64,000 bases of DNA from Parus major (Eukaryota; Chordata; Aves; Passeriformes; Paridae). The stretch covers positions 91,034,339-91,098,338 of the forward strand of contig NC_031770.1 of NCBI RefSeq assembly GCF_001522545.3. The letters are read 5' to 3'. How positions within the stretch are numbered: position 1 is the first letter of the stretch; each line of letters opens with the position of its first letter. Of this stretch, positions 12,810 through 27,200 are shown one piece after another. The notes below the pieces were generated by a model. The model saw only the letters and a program-made list of their open reading frames with translations. It was not told the origin of the DNA and searched no databases. Made by a program: the position numbers and the translations under genes.

Positions 12810-12982
12810 TTAAGTGGAACACCCCTTGGCTGTTTTCCTAAACAACACCTACAAAATTGTTATCCTTACCAAGGACTGTGTGGATTTTTCCTTGTGCTTT
12901 GCCAGGCCAGAGTGAGAAGCCTGTGTGACTTAGTTTCACACAGGCTCTGTTCTCTGCTTGCTTTTTGCATTTAGCATCCACA

Positions 12983-12988
12983 GACAGC
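12983..12988. repeat. Target-site duplication, right copy (GACAGC)
   Basis: Exact repeat of 12641-12646, directly after the LTR end. Together they define the insertion boundaries to the base. Confidence 0.85.
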
Positions 12989-15900
12989 AGCAAAAGAGCA
13001 GCATCCAGAGAGATCTGAAATATCACTAAAGTTCCTCTAAATAATTTTTTCCCTGCAATTTTTCTTTGCAGCTCTCCCAAGGGTATACAGAGTAATTAAT
13101 TATTGTGGAAAGAGAGAAGTTGTTTATGGAACACGAAATAGTCATTGCTTTATGGAAAAAAAAGATATTGTCTAAAATATGGCTTTTTGTCACTGTTTAA
13201 TCTACACTACTCTGAAGAGCCAGTCTGGAAATTGTCCAGGAGTATCTATCCTGGAGTAAAATATTCCCATGTTAGCTTAAGGAAACAGAAACTATTTAAA
13301 GATATCAGTGTCATAATCCATAAAATCATTGGTGAGATTTGCAAGTAATAAGTTTTGATTTAAAACATCAATATGTTCTGTTTTATGATGGTACCGAATA
13401 CCTCTATTGAGAAGAGATTTTATGGAAAATTTTGGACTTTTGAATTCTGAGACAAAATTCTACTACCACTTATAGATTTCAGGTGCTGATCAGTAGATTA
13501 ACACACACTTTGAGAGAAATTATAAATGTCATTATAACTTCTGGACCTGATTTTGGATTTTGACAGAGAATAAGAGATCAAGTTTTAATTCTGTGTTCTT
13601 CTTTAGATATCTTTTATGTCTGTTGCAAACTTTTTGTTGTGACAGGATCGTGTATACTAAATTTATATGATAAAATATTATGTACTTAGCTGCCCTTTGT
13701 TTTCTTTGCAACAAAGACATATGGATTCATCTCACCTTAGTTGTAAATATTACATATATGAGAAACTGCTCTCTGGAATTGCTTAATTCCTCTGATTAAA
13801 CAGACACTGTCAATTCAATGGCAAGCCTTTTTTATGATTTAAACAGCTATGGTTAGGTAAGATGAATCTTACCAAAATGAATGCTGGAGGAAAGAACAAT
13901 ATGCTGAAATAAAAGTTGAATCCTCAAATCTTGTGTTTGCATGTGGAGCAGTGTGGGATCCTGAGACAGAGATTTCTTGTACTTGTAAAACTGTTTTGTG
14001 ATCCTGTGATTCTATAATATGGTCACTTACTATCAGGATAAAAGACAAAAAGAAATACCCTTTTTCTGATAGTAGGTATATATATATTGGATTAAAATGT
14101 GATCTAAGAGGACAATACTGAGTATCTATATTATCTGACTTCAATGAGAATTTAAGTTTTGTGGATTTTGCCTCAGTTTTAGTCCTTTTATAGCTAAAGT
14201 AAAACAACCCCAAACCTACATTTTTGTAAGTACTTTCTTCCACAAATTAAAAAAAAATTATACTAGTCTCTAAAGAATTTATTACACTAAAATTAGCTCT
14301 CAGCTCACGAGTTTAGGTTTCCAGTGTGGGAAGAAATGTTAGATCATTGCCTATTTGTAATCGTGCTCTTTCCCAAAATAAAATGTATTTGATTTATGCA
14401 TTTACCTCGAGGTTTAGTAGGAACTGTGAGAGCTGATGTATGTGTTTGGACAGAGCTGCATAGCAGCTTCTTTTTCTGATACGTGAGCCAGAGAAAAGGT
14501 TTCATCTGTGGCTGGAACACAGCCAAAGGTTGCATAGCAGCAAAGTCTGATACCCCTTTTCTTTCCCCAAACTCCCTTCACTTCATCCAGTGCACTGGGA
14601 AGCACTGACTGCATGTGAATGAAGGTTTGTCACAGGATGAATGAAGGTTACATTTTTTTCATGCATGGTAGTGACAATGAGCTTCTGGGTAATACTAGTA
14701 AAGGGACCATTTTACCACCAATTTTTTTGCATAGCTATGTTAACAGAGGCCATGTCTGTCCTTGTCTTGTAGAGTCAGACTTGAAGAAGAGATGACTGTC
14801 AAGCTGGAGGGTTTGGGGGCTTGGCTTTCTTTTTGTTTGTCCTTCAAGCTGTAAACTTGAACTTAAGTGCAAGACTATTCTAGAAGGTCATGGGAACATT
14901 TTTACTTTCATACTTGTTTTGACCAAAGCAAAATGCTCCTCTACTATAAGACATATTCCTATTTCAACTGTAGCACTTTTAAAAAACGGTATTTTTCTCA
15001 ATAAATAGTCATGCTGTTCATTTTATTCTTTATGGAAATTGTATACTTCACTGATCACTGTCCAGAATTCCCAGTGATGATGACAGAGTTACCCAATTTT
15101 TAAGGAGCCCGTGTGATGCTGTCTGCACCAAAGCTTACTTACAGTAAGCTGTATTAACAAAGATATTATTCCTCCTGCTGCCTCTATCTGTGAACTGACT
15201 GCTTTGCAAATGGCTGCAGTCTGTAGTGCTACTCTAGAATCAATGAATAGAGATAAAGAAGTGTTTTTGTTTTGATGATGAGTGCAAAGAAGAGAGGAAA
15301 ACCAGCACAGACAATGCAGCATTGATTCATAGATAGTATTCATTGCATTGCAGTTAATTTCTAATTGTTATGACTCATTTTGTATATTAGACTGAGTTGA
15401 TGAATGTGCTTTAGAATCAGTTAATGAGTAGTGAATATATTATTTGGTAACACTGTTCACTGTATAGCTGGCAGAAATGTCACAATTCTGTCACAGTAAT
15501 CAGAATTCATTTGTGACCTGGAAAATCTCATCTAGTGTCAAAATTCCTTGGGATGAGCACTTTGTATGCAGAGCTTTCTCTTATAACTCCACAGGATCAA
15601 CTCTTAGAGAAGCAAAGTAACCGTGTGCTTAGGGTGGCAGGTCTCCCAGGCACTACAGCTCATATTTAGTTTAAGCCTTCAAGATTAGGTGGCTTTCCAG
15701 TTGCAGAATTCTAGCTTTGAGTAACTGCATGTTGAATCAAGGGCTCTACACTTGCACACAGGGAACAGTGCTAGTAACACCCAGGTAACTTGGTGTTTTC
15801 AGGAAGAGTGTGTTTTTCTGAATTCCAGCAGCATCAGTTATTCTGCTTAGGTGACTAGATCCCAGGACTTTTATTTTAGAATTAAAAAGATCTTTTCTAT

Positions 15901-18900
15901 GTCAGAACACCTTCTTTAATGGATATATTTTGAACTTACATTAAAAATGAGATTTTTTTAATTCAACTCTATTTCTAAAACATTGTCTGACTTAGTCAAA
16001 AGAACAATTCACCACCTTATTCACTGATAAGAGTGGATTCTGTAGTTGAAGATTTTCAATGAAACCTTTTTTCTTCTGATCTGTGGCAATGAATGCTGCT
16101 TGTTTCTAACAGGTGGCCAGCCAAGTTTAATTTGTAATTGACTGTTTTTAAACTGTACCAATGCAGAATTTTATTTAGGAATCCTATTGCTTAGTTCTAG
16201 CTAGATCAGAACACTCAGCTTTTCTTTGATCATGAATTTGCTTCTGTGATAGTGACAGCAGCCTACAGTCGAAGTAAAAAGATTCACGGAGGTCTTTAAA
16301 TTGCTTTACTTAAGAATAGGCGAGTATGGACATAATAACTTTAAAACTGGACATACTAAGTTTAAAATATTAGGCTTCATTAAAAACATATTTACTTAAG
16401 AACACTGTGTAATTGAGCAGCTCTCCATGAAAATTGTTTTACTTTTTTAAAAAGGCTATGCTATGTACAAGTGATTGGAAAACGAGGGATTTATACTTAA
16501 TATTTTTGTAAACAATATACTTCAGACATAGCTGTTCTGTTCTACTTTAAACTAACAAAGAACTATAGTTTAGGTTCTCATTACTTTTTTTTTCCCCCCT
16601 TTCTCTTGGTAATTTAACAGTTCTTAAATGGGAGTGCAAAGGTGGTTTAATCCAAATGTAGTATTATATCCTTAAGGTGACGTGGTAAAAGTGACAATCT
16701 GATTGTTTGTGCTCTAAAGAAGTATAGCTGTATAGATAAGGAGCTGTAATAATTATAAAGAGCCTACAACAAAAATCATTATGGTGTCTTTTATCACAGT
16801 AACAAGAACAGAGACTCAGTAGTGCATAGTGTTTAATTAGTTTGTTATGTACAAGTAAAAAATAAGGATATTAATACAACAATGATCATAAAAATCATAT
16901 TAACATTCAGGCTCCTACAGAGACTCCATTAACCTTGACTAAGAGCTGTCAAAGCATATGCCAAGTTCTCTTCCTTTCTAGACAAGGGAACAGATTAATT
17001 TTACTCTTGGATGAAGTATCCCACTGCTGATGTGAAAACCAAACCACAGCTCCTGGGTTTCAATTGGTGGTACAGATCAGGTGCACTGCAACAGATGGAC
17101 ATCTAGAATACCATGGACATTGGAGTCAGCAATTGCACTAACTGAAACTTAACTGCATATTGCAATGCTTCTCAAGATGCTTTCAGGGAGCACAGGGACT
17201 GCAAAAGGCTTTATGAAAAACTTCAGAGTTTGTTCTTTTATCAGAGTAGGAGTTAAGTTGGGTGAATAAATATTAATAAACCCAGTCTTAACTAAGGACC
17301 CGAGCTAGTAGAAAAAGAATTTTCTCTTCTTTAGAGTAACAACTAAGAGAATTATATCTGCCTTGGCAATCATATCTAACATATGCCTTGGAATTATGGC
17401 TAAGCCAGTGTGAGTTTTGGGGTATTAGCTGATGTTCTCTTTTAATATTTTTTTACCTTATAAGCTTTGTAACATAATTTCACAGAAAATGCTGTCCCAT
17501 CAAATAGTTCTTGAATTATCTATTTTCTTTTTAAAGACAGTGTAGCTCTATGTGCTTTGGGCGATTTTTAACCATCTACTGTTTTCAGAACTGATTTATT
17601 ATTTCAAAATGTCAAAGCCTATAAAATATTTTCCTTATTTTTGCATAAAACAACTTTCTTAACAAGCAAAACAAAAACATTCTTTTTGTTGCTTCTAGTG
17701 TACACCAAAAAAAATTACTACATTTGACTAACTTTTTTCTCAGTAGTCATGAATTTTCTCTAATATTGCTTGTAATTTCAAGCTCTTATAATTTTAAGCA
17801 AGGGTTAGAAGGCAATTATGAGTTTTTCTCCTGTGAGGTGGTTTTATAAAAGCAATCTAGAATGTAGCATTTTACTAATTTTTTTTTAAGAGATTCAGTT
17901 TTGTGTTTATAGATCTTCATACACTGAATAGCTTCTTAATTTCTGACAGAAGTAAACATATATTATGCGTACAGATTTTTTCCTGAAATGTTTTCATAAA
18001 GGCATGGTTCAATAAAAGTTATTAATTTAAGAGTGTTATTTGAAAGAAGTTTCCTGTAGCAGTTTCTTTGTTCAAAATATTTTCGAGTGGAGACTAAATA
18101 CTGCACTGCTCACCCTACGATTATATCTCTCCTTTTGGCTGCTAAAACTTCTCTCCACGAAGTCTAGAAATGCAAAAATTGTTCTTTAATACGTATCACT
18201 CTTGCTGAAACATCAGCCAAACAACATGACCTTCCTTCTAGTCTTCGAAATAGTTTTTGTCATCCATTTCCATCTCAGTGATACTTCTGCTTTTCAGAAG
18301 AAGCTTTAAATATTACAGCTTGTCATAAAAATGACAAATAATTTTCCTTTGTACTGACAGTTATAGGAAGTATGAGATTCTAGACATCTGCATGATGGTG
18401 TGAAAGCAAAGGATTAAATAATTTCTGATCACTTACCAGCTACCAGTCACCTCTAGTGAAGAGCACACCTTCTTAACTCTTAAAGCACATACTCCCCACC
18501 TTATCTGAAGTTCTCAGTGTTTACCCATCTTTCTAATCTCATTAAATATTTGAGTGTTGTTGATTAGGGCACATATCTCAAAAGCAGAAGCAGTGATAGA
18601 CATAAGTATCAAGCTAAAAAGTTTACAGTGCTTGCAAGTGTTTGCCAACTCTCACCTTTCAAATATTAGACACTTAAATGTGTCCAGAGCGAGAAATATT
18701 CAGCTTCTTAGGTTACACTGTATATTCTAAGGTCTAAGCTCTTTCTTCACAAACTTCTTCTTCTTCATCTGCCAACACTCAACAAGTAGTTAGAGCCAAA
18801 CAGATGCTCTGGTTGGTGTTGGTTTCTCCCTGTGATACATTAAGCTTACAGCTGTTCTCTGCATGGAGGTACTGGTCCTTTTTACCTCCCTCTATATCTT

Positions 18901-21212
18901 ATTATAGCCCTCATACATTTCTCCCTGATATGAGTGCTGACTCTTAAACTCCAAGATTTGCACACAAGACCATTTCTGAATTGGTCTGAAACTTATGTTT
19001 CACTGTCCCTACTTGCTATGATGACATACATATCAAGTAGAACTATTAAAAGCCATTTTCTTCTGGTGTCTCCATACCACCTGGATTAATCGTGCTCCCA
19101 TCTTAAATGCATCAGCAATTCTCTTCAGGCCAACCTTGTGTTTGACTGAAACAATGTAAACAATCATGTACTCCTCTGACCCCTCTCTCTCAGTTTTAGT
19201 TTAGATCATTTGATAGAGCTGAATAGATTGGACATCAAGCAGTCATAGTTAATTTATTAGCAGTACCAAAATATATCTAGCTGCCAGACCATGTCAGCAG
19301 CTACAGTCAAACTTGTCAACCTGTGAGTGAGTGGCTGTGAACATGGGATTCAGAAGCAAAGTGTACTGAGTATAGCTGAGCGGGAGTTAATTTTCACCAT
19401 AGTAGCCCCAAAAATCCTTCCAATGGCTTTGTTTATATTATTTGTAATCACAAAATAATATGGATTTACTATCTTGCTTAAATGAGGAAGCCAATATATT
19501 TCTATTTCATTTTTCTGCCCAGCTTCCTCTTCTCTGCAGTTTTTGGTGATGAAAGCTCCAGACAGATACAGTTATGCCAGTTCAGGAATGTTTTTTGTGC
19601 ACCATTTCTTTTTCAGAGGATCCTTCTGCAGGTTGCTAAAATCACTATGTGAATGGAGAGAAATTTGAAACTTACCTTGCTTTTACCAACCATCTTGTGG
19701 TTCATATTGTGAACTGAGAGTCCACTAAGTCTACCCAAGTAACAGGGCTGATCAGAGCATTCTGCTGTCTTCTTAACATCTTTTCTGGTGCAGTCTGTAC
19801 TTGTGGCTTGTCTCATTTTCAATACACAAGTTTATGGCATGTGAACATTTTCTGGAAGAGATCTGTGCATGCTCCCTCACCAGTTATTGAACTGTGGTTT
19901 CCATCAGATTACGATTCTTGACCATAATTTACCCCAAAAGCATTCAGACTGACAACACTCAATTTGCTGTCAAAGAAACATGCACTCAAGGAAGAACAGT
20001 CAACGGGAGGGATAGGTATTTATATACATGAATAAAGTAATTATACACATGCCAGATTTCTGCAAAGCTAGATTAAACTAATCTATTATCTTGTTTTAGC
20101 TAAGCATGCTTTCCTTTTGACTTGAGAGGATTAATGACTATATTGTAAAAGTTTCTCAATAATCAGGTGCTGCAAAGGGTAGTCTAGAATGGAGAAAACA
20201 GGAAAAAAAGACACATTTCATCTTCTCATAAAAATACTTAAAATCACTAATAATATTCTAGGTAGTAAAGTTTGTCTTTTAAAAAACAACAAATGCTGTG
20301 GTCATTTTGGGGCTTTTGGGGATACTAAACTGGAGCCATAAAATTCTGAAGAGCCTATTAGCATTACAGTTTATGCTGTGCATATGGATCAACCTTCTGG
20401 GAAATGCAACAATCAGAGACTTTGCAGAATGCAGTGTCTCCTTGTAAGCCTTGTAGAAGACAAGAGGACACATGAGTGAGCCCTGGAGGAAGTTGATGGA
20501 GGAGGCCAGTTGGGAAGACCTTGCTGATGGGTGCTGGGAAACGTGTATGAATTCCAGGCCTGAGTTGTGGGGTCTAGGAAACCATGGCAGATGAGGCCCC
20601 TGTCCTATTTCAGTGTCCACTCCCATGTCAGCCTAATGAAACTGCAGATGGTGCTTGAATGCCTCTCTTCACCAGCACATTGTAACCAACGACACTGCTA
20701 TCCACTGGGAGGGAAAGAGAACTTTCAGATTACTCTTTGCTGATAATAAAAAAATGATGCATTTTAATATTGAAAGTTATAATTTCGGACAATTATTCTT
20801 TCCTGTGCTTTGTTTAGGTCACTAATTTACACCATCAGGTTGATAATTTTTAAACTAATTGTGGTACTTAATTATCCAGTATTTTAGGGAATGGAAAAAG
20901 TCTGCAAACATTGCATGCACCCAGCAGGTTCCCTGTAAAGAAACAAATTTGCATTTATAAGTGTTAAAGCTTAGCAATGTTAAAACTTAGAAGTGTTTCA
21001 TGTTCCTAAAAATAAGCGTGTGTGAACTAGCTGCAATCTTTTCAGTACTGTCATTGTACATCAGTCTCTATTTATATATTAAAAAAACACAAATTTTTTT
21101 GTCAGCAGTAAAATTTTTAGAAATATGTCTCTCTTTCTTCAGTTTATTTCATATTTTTGTGATTGCTCCTAGTTAACAAGTTAAAAGGATTTTGGACGTT
21201 GATGTTAAACGC
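12989..21212. other. 8.2 kb AT-rich DNA without recognised elements
   Basis: No transposon, gene or RNA was recognised. The longest frame is a 124-codon minus-strand frame at 13869-14243 that looks like random translation and has no motif I know. The absence of CR1 and LTR debris over such a length is worth noting. Confidence 0.5.
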
Positions 21213-21275
21213 TTCCCCTTCCCCTTTCCCTTCCCCTTCCCCTTCCCCTTCCCCTTCCCCTTCCCCTTCCCTCCC
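21213..21275. repeat. (CCCCTT)n microsatellite, G-quadruplex-prone on minus strand
   Basis: Eleven runs of three or four C are separated by TT or TTT over 63 bases, giving a near-perfect hexanucleotide repeat. The minus strand reads (AAGGGG)n, with many G4/G3 tracts and 2-base loops, a strong intramolecular G-quadruplex pattern. The pure pyrimidine/purine asymmetry also allows triplex (H-DNA) formation. It stands out sharply from the AT-rich surroundings. Confidence 0.95.
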
Positions 21276-24200
21276 ATTTGTTAATTTACTCCTGTAGCAG
21301 AACTGTGGCTAAAGACAAAGCAGGGAGCCATATACCACTTAGGTTGTTGGAGATTTTCCACTACTTTCTGATGAAACAAATTAGGCTATTACTAATTCCC
21401 CTTGAACATTATATATAATTTCTTTCTTTTTTTTTTTTTTTTAGTCAGCATTTACATATTTTGTGGAGAAAAGAAATAAAGGTGACCCTCACTATTGAAA
21501 CTGAGTAACTTGTATGCAAATCCTGAGAAATTAATTTTGCAAATTCCTTCATTTTTTATAAGTGCCTTTAAAAAGCATTTGAAACAAGTGAACTGTTCCT
21601 TAACAATATCTTTCTAAAAAGAAAAAAATAATTCCAATAAATGGTTTAATAGTTTTTAGATAAAGGATTGAAAATTAAAGGCAGGAGAATATTAAGTAAT
21701 AGAATGATAGAAATTTTCATTGAGTACATCTCTCCCAACTGAAATAATTTCTTTTCTTTGAAATATCCTATTACATACTTTTAGTCAGTGATGATCACAG
21801 CTTAAATCAATTAAATAAGCTGTCAAGTGTGAAATGTGCCTCTGAAGTGACATCTTTTAATAGTCTTTTTCAGCTTGTCCAGCTTCGGATATTTACTCAC
21901 TTTTAGGGAAGAGACCTTTTTTATTATTAGCCATGAAGAGAACTGGATTTTAATATTATTGTGCATTATTAATAGCATCATTTTCTGAATTCTGTGGAAA
22001 AGAAATGAACTTGTAGAGATTACTATATCACTACTGGTGATATTGGGCAAGTTATAAAGAAATCTGATTAATTCTGCCCACATTGAAATTTCAGGTGCGC
22101 TTCTTTGTTGAATGACTTGAGAAATTAGTTCTGAAAATATTTCCTGCATGTTCCTGTTTTCAGACATCATACCCCATGGTTATCAAAAATTATTGGGAAA
22201 TCTGAGTGCTTGAATATTATATCTCAGTGCACTGGAAAACTTGAAAGTTTTAAAAATTAAATTCGGCAGCAGATTCAATCACTGGTAGAGAGCCATGTAC
22301 ATGGAATTAATTTCTTATAAGCAATTTTCTTATAAACAGTTTTCCAGGTTCCTCTGGAAAACACATGAGTAGGTAAAAAAAAAGTTAATGAAAAGCCAGG
22401 TAGTTTTATGGGAGAAATTATACATGTAAGATGCTCATGGCCATAGGACAAAAGTCACTACAAGTCATGTAGAAATAGATGGCTGAATCCAACTGAGCTC
22501 TGATGGATTTCTCATCCAGAGAATTCTTGCTTGTGTTGGTGGAGCAAAGATGACATTCTGTGAATTTAGAACTATCCTGGTCTTCTAACAGTCATGCAGT
22601 CAGCCACAGCTGATGAGCACTAATCTCATTCCTTCACCCATGAGCACTCAGTCGACAGTAATGATCATTAACTGTTGTAATTGTGCCTGCATAATTAAAG
22701 CATAGAACATATATTTTGCTAATATTGTGATTTGTGTGTAAAGTCTCATTTCAGTCACATTTCATCCTTCTTCACCTTGGCTCTGTGTAGGCACAATATG
22801 TTTCATGCTGAACTTTTATCCGTTTCCTGATAATTCTTCACAACTAAAAACATTTCTAACTGCTCATTTAGTAGAAGTAATTAGTCCTGTTCCCCTTTTT
22901 TTCTGCTGTATTGAGGTAGTCTTGTGTTGATCCATTAATATAAATATTTTTTAAAGTTGATTTCATAATTAGCTTTATAAAAACCTTTAATAAACTTTCA
23001 AACAAATTAGAAATCCTTTTTCATTGGGTCCTATGGAAGAGCAACTTCTAGTTTGTTACCTTCCTCTGAATTTGGCCAAGCTTGAAACATATAAACATTT
23101 TAATAACATTCTATTTAATTTGATGTTTTTTTCAGGTAGCTGAAGGTCTGTTTAAATATGCTTTTGAATCCTGACCAGAAAAAAAAATATTTTATTTATT
23201 TTAATTTATAGTTGCTTAAAAGGTATTTCAAATGTATAGTCTTTAGGTAGAGTGTAAATTGCAATTATACCATAAGATACCATTGAATTACATATTTTGG
23301 GAGGGTTTTTTTTGTCCACAAACCACCACATCAGACCATGCACTGGGTTCCCTATGGATCACTCAGAACTCATTTATGGTTGAGGCATAAGAGATTAAGA
23401 CATGTGATGTCCTCTGAATAACATAAAATCTTTCCTTCACTTGATATACTTTTCAAATCCAATTGTCTTCTTGTAAAACCACCCACAAAAAGAAAAAACA
23501 GGGGAGGGGGAGGAAAAAAAGTTAAATGGGTTTATCAGTCATAAATGACACTTCTTTTTTTCCCAGGTGTAGAATCCCTTTTCAGTTAATATACAGGGAA
23601 AAAATTATTATCCTTAGATGAGTAAATGCACACAGACTGAACAAAAAACCTAAATCCCTTACCCTTGAAGGAAAATGGATTTTCATGTACAGTATTAAGA
23701 AATGGTTTTGATACTGAGAATAATTAAGTATATGGGTGTTTTATTCTTTTAATACTTCCCTTGGTATATATTAGTCATGTATTATTTGAATGTCATTTTA
23801 TCTAGAGAAATTACAAAGAAGTAATTAATATCTCTATTAAAGAAATTAATAGCTGTTGCATGAGAATTCTTCCAAAGCAGTCCTTAGTTTTACCTGTGTG
23901 TTCCAACTGGGGTATGAAATGTCTACAGTTTATAACTGGTTCTCCTAAACTGTCTTTTAAAACAATCCAAACCTATTTTTAACCTAGTTATAAATCACTT
24001 CTCAACTGGAAATACATAAGAAAAAAATAAATAGGTTTTATGGATCAGATTATTTTCTAGTATGATTTAAGCACTACAGGCCTTCTTCTGAGAAGAAGAA
24101 GAATTCTAAGGAGAATTATTTTGGATGAAATGACAGATTCAATATGCATATTTTTGGGTTGTCCCATGCTGGTTAATTCAGTAGCTGAGCTGTTAATGAA

Positions 24201-27200
24201 GAACAGCTTTGAATAGAAATAAAGTAATAGGTGATTAAATTATGTATAACTCTTGCATTTTTCGTAGTTCAATTTAGAAGTAAGAATTGAATTCAGGCTT
24301 AATTAAGGAATCAAGTCAGCTTCCAACCCAAAGAGTTATTGTGAATTTAACTAGAAATCTAAGAATCACTATTTCAAACTATTCATTTAACCTTTTTTTG
24401 TTTGTTTGTATTTGCTGTTACTGTTGGGTTTGATTATTGAAAATATGGGGAAAGAGAATACATGGAGAAATAATTACATTTACTATTAAACTTATCTTAC
24501 CTTCACGGTTATAGTGATGTATAATCTGTGTGTTAACATATGAGATGTTTTAAGTACCTACATCTCAATATTATTAGCAAAGGTTGTTAGGTGTGACTAC
24601 CTCCATTCTACAGGAAAGAAATATTATTAAAAACTGGTATCAGAACCACGCACATAATCCTACAAAAAAGGTTTCATTTTACTGGGTTTATCTCCTGTTC
24701 TCTAAATGGAGTACTGTTTGTGTTGTAAAACACAAAATGTGGTGCACCTAATGGTACAGCTTTAAACTGCTGTGTTTTGATGTTTTGTTTATGCTTTCCC
24801 TAATTACAGACCATAAAATATCACTTTACAGATAAACAGTAGCATATAATAGAGAGTAAATTATGGAGTACCAAATGTGGCTTGCTCTTGATTGATACAA
24901 TTAGACAGAATTACTACATGTATTCATATAAAAGGAAAATTAGACTTAAAAAAATCAATATTTTTGACTGAGCATGGAAAAATTAATTTAACAATACATG
25001 CTTATTGATTTTATGCAGAGGAATTTCACTGCAACAATATGCAATCCAAAAATAAGGAACAAAATTTTGGATTTTTCTTTAGAACCCTGTCTGTTATTTC
25101 TGTTTTTCTAGAAACAGAAGACCGCTGCTTTATGAATTTCAAATTAATATGTATTTATTTCAAAACACCTGTGTTCCTTAACTGAATTGTTAACATAAAA
25201 CGTCTGTCTTTTGAAACAAAATATTTTTTTTCAAACTGCAAGTTTGGAAAGGTAAAAGGAAAACAGGTGTGAAATGTCTAAACTCTCACAAGATTGCTAA
25301 AGTTTTAAAAGCCTCATCATTTAACACACAAATAAAGTAACTCACAAATCTCATGTTTGGATAATTCTTACCTGAAATATTTCTTGGGCAGATAAAATTG
25401 AATAGCAAGGTTATTGTTGTCAGCTTCTTTCACTGCAGTTTCAAGGACTGCTGAATACATGAGAAGTACAAAATTAGCTAATTCATTTTAATCACTAAAC
25501 TCTATTCCTCTCATTTCCCATAATAGAATGCTTGAGTCCCTCAAGCAACTGTTATTATTGTGCTTATGTTGATTTTTTCTTTCTTTACAATTTATTTTAT
25601 ACATATATGAACAACCTGGCCAGCATATTACTGTTTCTCATTTACAGAACACATTTTCATGTCTATTTCAAACATTTTTTTCTAATAGAGCTATGATTGT
25701 AATAAACCAAAAATTTCAGTATAAACTGAAAAAAGTTGTCTGTATTCTAGTTACTAAAGTATTATAAATCATGAAATTCATCAAAGTTCTAATTCTTCTG
25801 TACAGTCTTTTTTGGCAAAAATGGGTAAAACCACTTCAAATTGAAGAAATATTACATCTGATCAAAACAGGTTTCCACAGGGTACTATAAAATATACAAG
25901 TATATTTAAATTATAATTTCTCTTTTATATCAAGTATAGAATATATCATCGACTGAGATGACCATATAACCAAATATGACACCGATATTTTTACTCCTAG
26001 ATGAGTGATTATTGGCATAACTTAATTGTCTCCTTGTTCATGACTTCTATAATTTCTCAATCCTTAAAATTTGCCAAGTATTTTATGTTAATCCCAGAAT
26101 TTTATAAAGTAAAATGAATGTATGGAAATAGATTTTTGTGAGAGGAATTTTGCATGCTACAAATATTTAAGTTATTACAAGGTAATAGAATGTGATTGTA
26201 GTGTGAGAACAAAGCCTCTTTAATTGATTATTTGTAGTTCAGAAATGTGTTTGCTTATTTGAGCTAGATTCTGTCACTAAGAGTTTTGAGAGTATTTTAA
26301 TTGACTAATTCAATTAGAAAAATAAATTTGTATGCCTCTAGCAAAGAATGAGCCAGAAAAGATATTACAGGTAGTCCAAAGGAAGTATTTTAATACAGTG
26401 AGAGCAACATACATTCGGTTCCCTGGACTGTAGCAAACACTACTAAAAAGGCTCTCTAAAACCTAGTTTATTGGTAGATCATGGAAAAATTTATTGTAAG
26501 AGACAGCTGTGGAAAGATCCTAAAATTAGTTCTTCCTATGTAATTTAATTTTAAAAGTAAGACTGTAAAATAAAATATCCATATGTCAAGAAAATTTAAT
26601 TTCAAAAAGTAATTTAAAAGTTCCTAAAAGATTAAGATGACTAAGTCCATTCTTTGTATCTAAACAGTTCCTATGTCCGTCAGAGAAATGTTCTGTAAAA
26701 GGTAGTATCATATGGAATGAAGTATCATTCAACATGTTATCTCTCCTGAATATTTATGGCACTGAATATGGAGCTTTGTATTTAGCACTACAGGAGAAAA
26801 TATTTAAGACATGAGAAAGGTTCATCTAATCAACTTGTTCTTTAAAAATCTCTGTGAGAAAAAGTTAACATTGGGAAATGGTACTCAAAATTAAATCTCT
26901 TAAAAATACAGATTTAAACTGTGGTTTTCAAGAGATGGGATTTATTCTCAAAAGCAGAAATACAGATTCCATTACCTTTGCATTAAAACTTAAAAATTTA
27001 AAATTTTGAATTAAAAAGTATCAAAATGCTTTTTTAATATATTTAGAATAAATATATTAATAATAAATTTGCAAACGAAAGCAAAACATTGATTTGTCAG
27101 TTCTTTCACAAAACTAAACAATCAGTTATTCAGTTGCCTCTTCCAAAATACTTAATGCTAAACTTTAGAATAGCGTGTGTCTTTCACAATGCTGACAGAA

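Larger units (their letters stand above)
12647..12982 (-). mobile_element. Solo retroviral LTR, 336 bp, minus strand
   Basis: This is a complete solo LTR. It begins TGTCGC and ends CCACA on the plus strand (TG...CA ends), and it is flanked by identical GACAGC hexamers. On the minus strand it has two CCAAT boxes, a TATAAAA box and an AATAAA signal in the order and spacing expected of a compact avian LTR. That gives a U3 of roughly 270 bases, a very short R and a U5 of about 50 bases. No internal retroviral sequence, primer binding site or second LTR is adjacent, so it is likely the product of recombination between the LTRs of a former provirus. The perfect target-site duplication suggests it is not very old. 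The 6-bp duplication points to class II. The 111-codon plus-strand open frame that covers most of it (12639-12974) is a chance frame. Confidence 0.88.

Noticed and set aside
12639..12974. 111-codon plus-strand open frame
   Set aside because: Almost wholly inside the minus-strand LTR at 12647-12982, antisense to its promoter, with no recognisable protein motif.
13985..14020. Possible CR1 3' end (GTGATCCTGTGATTCTATAA)
   Set aside because: Only the octamer-like string is present. The preceding ccaacc-type CR1 sequence is missing, so chance is likely.
13869..14243. 124-codon minus-strand open frame
   Set aside because: Outside repeats, but the translation looks random, there is no known domain, and no splice or promoter context supports it.
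21690..21740. ATAGAATGATAGAA string resembling reversed CR1 octamers
   Set aside because: The adjoining sequence does not continue as CR1.
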